DNA of 32,746 nucleotides. It comes from Syntrophomonadaceae bacterium. GTDB lineage: Bacteria > Bacillota > Syntrophomonadia > Syntrophomonadales > Syntrophomonadaceae. The notes beneath the pieces are model-generated. The model did not search any database and was not told where the DNA came from. It saw nothing but the letters and a program-made list of their open reading frames with translations. The stretch spans positions 1 through 32,746 of the forward strand of contig JAQUXM010000021.1 in assembly GCA_028692415.1 (NCBI GenBank). Direction: 5' to 3'. The position numbers and the translations under genes were made by a program. How positions within the stretch are numbered: the first letter of the stretch is position 1; the number at the start of each line of letters is the position of its first letter. Positions 8,462 through 16,362 of the stretch are shown piece by piece.

Positions 8462-11400
8462 AGCGTTAGATACTCTATATAAGGATTTGGATTTCCAGAG
8501 CGGCTCATTATTGACAGCATCTGATAAACCAACTTCTGAGATAAGCATTGATGATTGGCTGGAAAAGGGAGAATGGTTGGCTGCGGCTAAACGTGCAGGT
8601 GCAGAAAAGGTGTTTTTTGTTGAAAACAATCCAGTTGCCGTCTTTGCCGAGTGCGGTGCTGACCATCTTGAAAAAGAACGAGTTTTTAATCGCATATGGT
8701 GTCTTGGTCGCCCAAGATTGTTATTCTTGGCTTCGCCCGGCGAAATATCTGTGTTGGATCTGGCGCAAAAACCTATCAATTTATCTGAACCTGAAGAAAA
8801 TAGATCCGAAGAACAGCGGCTGGTCAAATCACTGAAAACACTTTACCAAATTGAAAAAGTGGCACAGGTACTTCAACAGTTTCACCGGGATAATATTGAA
8901 TCGGGAAGAATATTTGGAGAAATTCGATTTGGAGATGTGAAAAACCGGGCAGATAAAGCTCTCATACGTGATTTAAAAATAGTCCGGCGCGAGTTGATTC
9001 AAGCCGGGTTGTCAGGTCAAAAGATTAAATTTGCGCACTCGTTAATTGGCCGTTCAATTTTTATTCGTTATCTTGAAGATCGGGGGATATTGACACAGGA
9101 GTACTTTCTAAAAATTGCCCGCCAGAATTCCGAATGGATGGGACTCCTCACTAATCAGTTACCCCGTATAGGCTATGACGCTATTTTTGAATACCAGGCC
9201 TCTTACCCCCGGGTACTGGAACACAAAGCATTTACATATGCCTTATTCAAGGCACTGGCTCAGGATTTCAACGGAGACATGTTCCCTGGTGTAGATGAGG
9301 AGGAACAGGTTGTTACACAAAAACACCTGAGCTTGATCCAAGATCTCCTCTACGGTGATGTCGGAGTTCAAAAGCAGCTCTTTTTTTATTCGTACCGCTT
9401 TGACATTGTTCCCCTTGATCTCATCAGCTCAATTTATGAGGAGTTCTATGATCCATCCACCAGTGATGATGAGAAGCAAAACAAGGCAAGGCAAGACGGC
9501 GCTTATTATACACCTGCAGTACTGGCGGAATTCGTAATATCCCGAGTATTAACGTTTAAGGAATTGCAAATGACTCCCCGGGTACTTGATCCCGCTTGTG
9601 GGTCCGGGATTTTTTTGGTTGAATCTTTTAGGCGGATTGTGCGTTATGAGTGGCACAAAAATCAAAACCGACCGAATTTTGATACTCTTAAACAAATTCT
9701 CGCTACACAAATTGCCGGTATTGAGGTGAATGAGGAAGCTGCCAGAATTACAGCATTCAGCCTATATCTCGCCATGCTGCATTATCTCGATCCTCCCGCA
9801 ATTACAGAACAAATCAAACAAGGCAACAAGTTGCCCAACCTTTTGGCATCAGAAGTTAAATCAAAGAACCACTTGAATTGTGTTTGGGTAGGGAACGCCT
9901 TCAATACGGCAGCGATAGAATCAAATCCGCTATGGGCTTCCAGTTTTGGCCAACATTGTGCAGATATTATTGTAAGTAATCCACCCTGGGGAGCACCGGG
10001 GAAAAAAGCGGATGACGCAACAAAAGCCCGCGAAAGAGTGATGCTGGAATGGTGCCATATAAACAAAAAGCCTGTTGGTGACAAAGAGCCGTCACAGGCC
10101 TTCCTCTGGCGGGCTCTTGATTTTCTAAAAGACGGCGGGAAGGCTGTAGTGTTGGTTTCTGCCGGAGTCTTGTTTAAACACAGTACCACAACCCGGGCGT
10201 TTCGTGAGCAATGGATGGACAGGGTCAGGCTCCTTGAAGTATGTAACTTTACACACGTGAGAAAGTTTTTCTTTAAGGGAGCAGTTTCTCCCTTTGTAAT
10301 AATATGTTTCGTTAAAGATAAGCAGAATGATTTTTCAGTTAAATACTGGTCGGCCAAACAAGTCATAGCTTTAAAAGAAACCCAGGCAGTGCTTCTTTCC
10401 AAATATGATATTCATATGCTACGAGATGAGCAACTGGCGTCGAGTGAGTTATGGAAAAGTTACTGGTTCGGACGATTGGCGGATAGACAGTTCATTAGAT
10501 GGCTCCAATCAAAAAATCAACTTAGAAAATATGTGGATTGTAACAATTCGGGTCGCGGATATGAATTGGCATCAAGGGCTTTTGAAGCGGAAAGATTGCA
10601 ATCGTTTGAATCACTCGTGAAAATAGAGTCTCGTTATGAAACACCGGTGTTTACTTCTCCGCCCGAACGCGTTCATCGTTTCGGTGCCCAAGGTGCTTAC
10701 AGGGGACTACGGGTGATTGTTAATGAAGGTATTTCTGAAAACACTCAGCCTCAAGGAATAATTGTTGCCCAATTTAGTGATATTCCTTTTTGTTACTACA
10801 GGAGTGTCTATGGACTGAAACTGTCTGAACAGGAAGAGTGGGGACACAAGCTACTCCTGGGGATTATTTGGTCTTCTTTGGCCAGATATTATTTCTTTAT
10901 GACATCTGCGAACTGGGGCCTTTGGCATCATAAATTGTTGCTTGATGAGTTGCTGCAACTTCCTATTATCTTTAATAAAGAGAGCCCGATATCAAGAAAA
11001 ATCATCAATATAGTCGATAAACTCCGCAATTATCACCCGCAAGAACAAGACTTGCTAAATCCTGTCGGTGTGTCAGAAGCTGAGATCGAGGCTCAACGGC
11101 GAATTTGGGAGAAAGAACTGGATGAGGCGGTGTTTGAACTCTACAATCTGAATGAGGAGCAAAAAGACCTGATTCGAGATTGTTGCGAGGTTACCCTTCC
11201 GTTTTTCTACAAACCTTTCAATAGCGTAGGAATCATGCCTGCAGTACAGGATAATGATCTATCCTGGATTGAAAAATATGTACAGATATTTGCCCGGCGC
11301 TGGAATGCCTATCTTGAGGATGATATGGAAATGAGAGCGGAAGTGCACGTTGGAGCTCATGGAAATATGGTGGCTGTTGAGTTTTTTCCAGCCGATAAGG

Positions 11401-11660
11401 CAGATCCATGGAATCTACATCCTAAAAATGATTCCTGGCAGTATGTCTTGGAGCAAATTGGGAAAGCCCTTCTGAAACCAATGGAAACATCCCGGATTCT
11501 TGTGGATGGCATTGTACATGTTGTCTCCGATGAGTCTGTTATTGTCATAAAACGAAATGAAAGGCGTTTTTGGACGCGCAGCCTTGCTCGAGAAGATGCA
11601 GATGCGACTTTATGCAAACGTATGATTGAATCCGGATCAGAAGATGGGGGGAAGGGCTAA
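8454..11660 (+). CDS. Large N6-adenine DNA methyltransferase-like protein (Eco57I/type IIG-like MTase core with additional N- and C-terminal regions)
   Basis: 1068-aa ORF with SAM motif DPACGSGIFLVESF and catalytic NPPWG; SD AAGGGG upstream of ATG. Confidence 0.88.
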   Translation: MSKALDTLYKDLDFQSGSLLTASDKPTSEISIDDWLEKGEWLAAAKRAGAEKVFFVENNPVAVFAECGADHLEKERVFNRIWCLGRPRLLFLASPGEISVLDLAQKPINLSEPEENRSEEQRLVKSLKTLYQIEKVAQVLQQFHRDNIESGRIFGEIRFGDVKNRADKALIRDLKIVRRELIQAGLSGQKIKFAHSLIGRSIFIRYLEDRGILTQEYFLKIARQNSEWMGLLTNQLPRIGYDAIFEYQASYPRVLEHKAFTYALFKALAQDFNGDMFPGVDEEEQVVTQKHLSLIQDLLYGDVGVQKQLFFYSYRFDIVPLDLISSIYEEFYDPSTSDDEKQNKARQDGAYYTPAVLAEFVISRVLTFKELQMTPRVLDPACGSGIFLVESFRRIVRYEWHKNQNRPNFDTLKQILATQIAGIEVNEEAARITAFSLYLAMLHYLDPPAITEQIKQGNKLPNLLASEVKSKNHLNCVWVGNAFNTAAIESNPLWASSFGQHCADIIVSNPPWGAPGKKADDATKARERVMLEWCHINKKPVGDKEPSQAFLWRALDFLKDGGKAVVLVSAGVLFKHSTTTRAFREQWMDRVRLLEVCNFTHVRKFFFKGAVSPFVIICFVKDKQNDFSVKYWSAKQVIALKETQAVLLSKYDIHMLRDEQLASSELWKSYWFGRLADRQFIRWLQSKNQLRKYVDCNNSGRGYELASRAFEAERLQSFESLVKIESRYETPVFTSPPERVHRFGAQGAYRGLRVIVNEGISENTQPQGIIVAQFSDIPFCYYRSVYGLKLSEQEEWGHKLLLGIIWSSLARYYFFMTSANWGLWHHKLLLDELLQLPIIFNKESPISRKIINIVDKLRNYHPQEQDLLNPVGVSEAEIEAQRRIWEKELDEAVFELYNLNEEQKDLIRDCCEVTLPFFYKPFNSVGIMPAVQDNDLSWIEKYVQIFARRWNAYLEDDMEMRAEVHVGAHGNMVAVEFFPADKADPWNLHPKNDSWQYVLEQIGKALLKPMETSRILVDGIVHVVSDESVIVIKRNERRFWTRSLAREDADATLCKRMIESGSEDGGKG

Positions 11661-12373
11661 TGGCACGACATGGCATTCCTTCATTCGTGTACTTATGGCA
11701 AAAGCATGAGGCCCTTTATGTCGGTATATTTATAATTGCCTTGCAAAGGCTTTCGGATAGCATATTTGACGTTTCCAACGAGGACAAAATTTCTGAAAGA
11801 CTTCGTATTATTCTGAACGAGGTTTGTTTTGAAGAAAGCCAAAAAAAGAATTGCGAAATCAGCACTCCGGACTGGGAAAAACCAAATCAACCAGCAACCA
11901 GTAGCGAATTGAAGGGAGGCAAGATTAGATATCGGCCTGATTTTACATGCACACGTATTAATCCTTTTGCAGAATGTTCTGAGGAGCACGAAATACAATT
12001 CCATGTTGAATGTAAACGTTTGGGATATCCTACTAGTCCCACTTGGATTTTGAATAGAAATTATGTAACGAAGGGAATCAAACGTTTTGACAGTATAAAA
12101 CATGAATATGGGAAACGAGCATCTTCGGGTATGATGGTTGGTTACATCATCGGCATGTCTCCTGAAATAATACTGGATGAAGTAAACACTTATCAAAATA
12201 AGTATTGCCCGGAAAACCCTGTTATTGAATTGGAATGTGTCAGAAAAAATATTCAGCAATATCGGCAAAAACTTCAGCGGAGAGAATTGAAACCCGAAAT
12301 GTTTAAATTGATTCACCTTTGGGTAGAGCTGAGGAACCAAGTAGTCGAAGAGACTCGATCTACCAATAGATAA
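11660..12373 (+). CDS. Putative PD-(D/E)XK-type restriction endonuclease, coupled to the upstream methyltransferase
   Basis: 237-aa ORF sharing TAATG stop/start overlap with the upstream gene; RYRPDFTC ... EIQFHVECKRLG fits PD-(X)n-ExK, followed by a conserved-looking ASSGMMVGYIIG strand. Confidence 0.6.
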   Translation: MARHGIPSFVYLWQKHEALYVGIFIIALQRLSDSIFDVSNEDKISERLRIILNEVCFEESQKKNCEISTPDWEKPNQPATSSELKGGKIRYRPDFTCTRINPFAECSEEHEIQFHVECKRLGYPTSPTWILNRNYVTKGIKRFDSIKHEYGKRASSGMMVGYIIGMSPEIILDEVNTYQNKYCPENPVIELECVRKNIQQYRQKLQRRELKPEMFKLIHLWVELRNQVVEETRSTNR

Positions 12374-12456
12374 AACTTTCTTGCAAAATCCGGTAAATAT
12401 TGATAGCTAAAAATCATGAATAGATGTGCATAGAGGGTAATTACTGAGAACTGTAG

Positions 12457-12636
12457 CGAGTTACGCCACTGAATTGGAAGTCGCGTAAGGGGCCAAAACC
12501 CCCTTTGAAGGTTCGCCCCCCATTACCTACTTGGCTAATCGGAGCAGTTGTAATACTGATTGCCGCATGGTATCTGGCGGGCTATTTTAGCTCCAGGGTA
12601 GCAGTTTGGTTTAATTATGAACTGGTTGAAGCTTAA
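12457..12636 (+). pseudogene. C-terminal remnant of a membrane-protein gene (no start codon)
   Basis: Open frame reading ...KPPLKVRPPLPTWLIGAVVILIAAWYLAGYFSSRVAVWFNYELVEA*; hydrophobic segment, preceded in frame by TAG with no plausible start. Not in the ORF track. Confidence 0.4.
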
Positions 12637-14008
12637 GTGGTTGGCTGCACTTGGGGACATAATGACCATGGCTTTCGGAGAACCTATAATTCCTTTTATA
12701 TTGTCCCTTGCTGGCTATTATAGTTTTTAAAGAGTTCATGAGCCGGTCTATCTCGCTCTTGGTGTTGTAAGCTGCCAGGCTGATACGCACCATGCCTGGA
12801 AGCTGGGCCGGGTTTTGTTCCAGGTAAGCTGATACCTTTTCCTGGTTTTCATCAATCTCCAGCAACTTCCGCACATAGGGTTGAGCACAGAAACATCCCG
12901 TTCTTACCCCGATGCCACTCTCATAGCACAATATGGAACCCAGCAGACTATGGCCGATGCCTGCCAGGTTAAAGGTTATTACACCTACACGGGGAAAAGC
13001 ACCATACATTTTAACCCCGGGCAATTTAAGGATTTCATTCCAGGCATAATGAGTCAAGTCGTCTTCATATTGCGCCAGTTTCTGCATATCAAGTTTCTGC
13101 AGGTATTTTATGGTTTGAGCCAGGGCGAAAGCCCCTATTACATTGGGGGAGCCGGCTTCTTCACGGTCAGGCAGGCCGCCCCAGTATATGTCCTTGCTAG
13201 TGACCATACTTACCGTGCCGCCTCCCGTATATTCGGGGGCTCCCTTCAGAAAAGTGCTCTTCGGGCCAATCAAGACCCCGCTGCCAAAAGGAGCATAAAG
13301 CTTGTGCCCGGAAAAAGCCAGGTAGTCGATATGCCGGGGGTTAGCAGCCGGTTTCATATCAATGGGCTGATGGGGTATAAGCTGGGCGGCATCCACCAGG
13401 ATTTTTGCCTGGTACTCGTGGGCCATTTCCGCCAGATCATGAATGGGGTTCAGGTGCCCGGTTACATTGGAAGCGCCGCAGACGGTCAATAATTTGACTT
13501 TGGGATAGTTGTGTCTGAGTTTGGCTTCCACATCCAGCAAATTCAATTGACCCTGCTGATTGACCCCCGCGTATTCTACCCGCTTATGCCGTCGCCAGGG
13601 AAGGTCATTGGAATGGTGTTCCATAACCGTGCTAATTACTATGTCACCTGTTGTCAAAGCCAGGCGATAGGACAATTTATTAATAGCTTCAGTCGTATTT
13701 TTTAGCATTATGACCGTATCATTATCCATATCCGCTTTGACAAATTTGCCTGCAATCTCGTGGCAATTGTCGTAAACCTGTGATGAGAGGAGAGATTTAT
13801 ATCCGGTGCCCCGGTGAACCCCGGAATACCAACCGAGGAAGTCGTTAATTTCATGTAATACCGGATGCAGTGCCGGGGTGCTGGCCGCATTGTCAAAATT
13901 AATATACTGCAAACGCTTTTTGCGGAGAGTGGGTACCTTATGCTTAATGCCTACGATGTCCCTGCGAAACCGGGCCGGTTCAAATTCCTTATCCTTGATC
14001 AGAAACAC
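12611..14008 (-). CDS. Class V aminotransferase / cysteine desulfurase-like PLP enzyme
   Basis: 465-aa ORF: INFDNAASTPALHPV, PLP-lysine motif AFSGHKLYAPFGSGVLIG, and active-site-loop-like GVRTGCFCAQPY. Start is GTG with a weak SD. Confidence 0.88.
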   Translation of the reverse strand: MFLIKDKEFEPARFRRDIVGIKHKVPTLRKKRLQYINFDNAASTPALHPVLHEINDFLGWYSGVHRGTGYKSLLSSQVYDNCHEIAGKFVKADMDNDTVIMLKNTTEAINKLSYRLALTTGDIVISTVMEHHSNDLPWRRHKRVEYAGVNQQGQLNLLDVEAKLRHNYPKVKLLTVCGASNVTGHLNPIHDLAEMAHEYQAKILVDAAQLIPHQPIDMKPAANPRHIDYLAFSGHKLYAPFGSGVLIGPKSTFLKGAPEYTGGGTVSMVTSKDIYWGGLPDREEAGSPNVIGAFALAQTIKYLQKLDMQKLAQYEDDLTHYAWNEILKLPGVKMYGAFPRVGVITFNLAGIGHSLLGSILCYESGIGVRTGCFCAQPYVRKLLEIDENQEKVSAYLEQNPAQLPGMVRISLAAYNTKSEIDRLMNSLKTIIASKGQYKRNYRFSESHGHYVPKCSQPLKLQPVHN

Positions 14009-14061
14009 ATCCCAAAAGTAAACGCTTTAGATATACTATGAACATCAAGGCATTTTGGACA

Positions 14062-14226
14062 CTAGTACTCTGTAACGTCTAAAAGTTTAGGTTATCCGCC
14101 GAGAAAAATTTTCGCAGGGGAAGGCGGAGGAATGAGTAATACTGGACCTATTTCGATTGACGACAACGAAGCCCTGTGGAAATTTGGCCGGCGGGAATGA
14201 AAGTTTTAGGCGTTACAGAGTACTAG
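14062..14226. mobile_element. MITE / internally deleted IS derivative, 165 bp, with ~23-bp terminal inverted repeats
   Basis: Left end CTAGTACTCTGTAACGTCTAAAA, right end TTTTAGGCGTTACAGAGTACTAG (22/23 inverted match); internal hairpin CCGCC..GAAAAATTTTC..GGCGG and a 22-codon ORF MSNTGPISIDDNEALWKFGRRE. Confidence 0.75.
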
Positions 14227-14236
14227 AAGCCCGGGT

Positions 14237-14716
14237 TTAAATAAAGAGCTGCATATTGGAATCAAGTGCGTCCTTAAGGTATTCTTTGACATCTACCACC
14301 TTGGCTTCGGGAATCAGTTCTTCAGATTTAAACCCCATGATCTCCAGAGAAAGCTGGCAGACATAAAAATTGACTCCCTTTTTGCGCGCCCCATCCAGAA
14401 AGTCCTTTAAGCCTGGGGTTTTGTCTGCTTTCATCATATCTTGCAGCATAGCTTTGCCAATGCCGCCCATATTCATTTTGGACAGCGGCAGTTGTTCCGC
14501 TCCCTTGGGAGTAAGGGTGGCGAAGAGTTTTTCATAAGCGCTTTTGTCTTCCAGACTCATTTTGTCAGGATCGCGCAAGAGCATAAGGCCCCAGAAAGCA
14601 AAAAACATCGTAACCCCTATTTCCATCTCGCGTGCGGCATTGGCAATAATTAATGCGGCCAGGGCTTTATCATAATCGCCGCTGAACATTAGCAGGTTTA
14701 TGTGCCGGTTTTCCAT
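14237..14716 (-). CDS. DsrE/DsrF-like family protein
   Basis: MENRHINLLMFSGDYDKALAALIIANAAREMEIGVTMFFAFWGLMLL... typical DsrE/DrsH-like fold sequence; the track start is 14731, ATG 14716 has a GGGGG stretch at SD distance. Confidence 0.8.
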   Translation of the reverse strand: MENRHINLLMFSGDYDKALAALIIANAAREMEIGVTMFFAFWGLMLLRDPDKMSLEDKSAYEKLFATLTPKGAEQLPLSKMNMGGIGKAMLQDMMKADKTPGLKDFLDGARKKGVNFYVCQLSLEIMGFKSEELIPEAKVVDVKEYLKDALDSNMQLFI

Positions 14717-14789
14717 CAATAATACCCCCAAAATATAGTTGCTTGGGCCGTCAAAAAAAGTGAATGGCTGCGTTAATCAATAACTCTGT

Positions 14790-14969
14790 TCAATCGATGC
14801 ACTTTGTGTACGCCTCAATCACGGGCTTCTTGAAAGCCTTACTGGTCACTTCTTGATTGGTGAGCGAAAGCGCGTGTCCTCTTGAGGGAACATCCCTGTG
14901 TCCAGAGGATGCTTCTATTAAACGCTCTGCCAACAACGGAATTGTATATCTTCTGGTATCTTTTGCTTT
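14790..14969 (-). pseudogene. C-terminal gene remnant (family not recognised)
   Basis: 59-codon open frame with no ATG: KAKDTRRYTIPLLAERLIEASSGHRDVPSRGHALSLTNQEVTSKAFKKPVIEAYTKCID*; protein-like composition, in-frame TAA upstream. Below the track cutoff. Confidence 0.4.
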
Positions 14970-15098
14970 TTAATAGCTATTTAAACGGGCCTTTTAAGAA
15001 TTAGGAGGGAAATAATGATATAATCAATATGAACTAAGTGTGCTGTATAGCGAATTCGAAATACATCATCGAATTAAAGGATGAAAGCGAGATAGAAG

Positions 15099-16289
15099 AT
15101 GAATTCCAAACAAACGGTTTTAACCGGTCTGGTGATTACCTCATTTATAACTGCCCTGGCGGCATCAGACCTTATACCGGGACTGCTTATATCGTTTATC
15201 GTACTGGCGGGAGGCATCCTGGCAACATTTTTTATGGCGCTCAGCCAAAAAAGGTCGGAGCGGCTCGCTGACCTGAATTTGATGCTTAAGGCCAGTCAAG
15301 AAATTAATTCCGAAAGTACTGAAGCCTTAATATTTGAAAGATTATTATATTGGACCAAGCGATTAATCAAATGCGAAACCGTATTGCTTTGCATAGACGG
15401 AAAGGTTATTTCGGACCAGGATTTTACCAGGCAGCCGGACTGGGAAGAATTTATCACCGGGATGAAGGAAAAAAAAGAACCTTTTCTTTTTAACCGGGTT
15501 GATAAGACACCCACCGCAGTTAATGTGCCGGAGCAGATAAGATCGTTATTAGCGGTGCCTCTGCGTCTGGGTGACGACATTCCGGCCCTGGTTTTGCTGC
15601 TTAATGATCAGGAAAAGGGCTTTTTTAACGAGCAAGACCGGGAATTTATCCAATATCTGGGCCGGCAGGCGGCCATAGCCTGGGGCAAAGCAAGCAATCA
15701 TGAGGATGCAGAAAATTTTCACCTGCTAATACTAAAGTCATTGATTCGCTTATTAGAGAGTCAGGATTCCGTGTTTTTGGGTCATGCCGAGCGGGTCACC
15801 GCCATTTCAGAGAATTTAGGACGGAAACTGGGTCTGGATGAAAAGGAAATGAAAGCGCTAAGGTATGCGGCCCTCTTACATGATATAGGCAGATTTGTAA
15901 ATATAGCTAATGAAGAAATTGAAGCAGCAGAGGCCTCCGAGTCAGAACCCCCGGCTAAAGTTGACCGGCATAGTATCATCGCCGCAGACAGTTTGCCGCA
16001 AGAGGGGATATTCCAAGGGATCAGGGAAGGGATTTTATGCCACCATGAACGTTATGATGGCAGTGGATACCCTAAAGGCCTGGCGCGTACGGAGATTCCT
16101 TGGAATGCCCGCATAATTGCGGTGGCTGATATTTATGATGCCATGACCCGGCTGTGCCCCGAAGAAGAGCGTCTGGACCATAACTCAGCCATTAAGGAAA
16201 TTAAAAAGGCTATGGGCAGTTTGCTTGATCCGCTGGTAGTAGTAGTCTTGGAAGAGATGGAATCTGAAGCAGCCGAAATTGCAAAATAA
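15099..16289 (+). CDS. Membrane-anchored GAF + HD-GYP domain protein (putative cyclic-di-GMP phosphodiesterase)
   Basis: N-terminal hydrophobic helices, GAF-like middle, C-terminal HDIGRF ... CHHERYDGSGYPKGL ... ARIIAVADIYDAM. Confidence 0.9.
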   Translation: MNSKQTVLTGLVITSFITALAASDLIPGLLISFIVLAGGILATFFMALSQKRSERLADLNLMLKASQEINSESTEALIFERLLYWTKRLIKCETVLLCIDGKVISDQDFTRQPDWEEFITGMKEKKEPFLFNRVDKTPTAVNVPEQIRSLLAVPLRLGDDIPALVLLLNDQEKGFFNEQDREFIQYLGRQAAIAWGKASNHEDAENFHLLILKSLIRLLESQDSVFLGHAERVTAISENLGRKLGLDEKEMKALRYAALLHDIGRFVNIANEEIEAAEASESEPPAKVDRHSIIAADSLPQEGIFQGIREGILCHHERYDGSGYPKGLARTEIPWNARIIAVADIYDAMTRLCPEEERLDHNSAIKEIKKAMGSLLDPLVVVVLEEMESEAAEIAK

Positions 16290-16362
16290 TACTTGAGGTA
16301 TTCTCGTTTTGCGTTTTCAAGTGTAAAATTAAACATAAATTATATTCTTAGGTGGGAGCATT

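Noticed and set aside
9782-10402. 206-aa antisense ORF inside the methyltransferase gene
   Set aside because: Lies opposite conserved methyltransferase motifs; shadow ORF.
11693-12340. 215-aa antisense ORF opposite the nuclease candidate
   Set aside because: The + strand frame has a coupled start and a nuclease-like signature; the - frame looks like a shadow ORF.
12881-13492. 203-aa + strand ORF
   Set aside because: Shadow of the class V aminotransferase gene on the - strand.
15011-15024. AGGAGGGAAATAATGATATAAT upstream of the HD-GYP gene, giving a two-codon ORF and a TATAAT box
   Set aside because: The TATAAT lacks a convincing -35 at proper spacing, and a two-codon ORF cannot be distinguished from chance.
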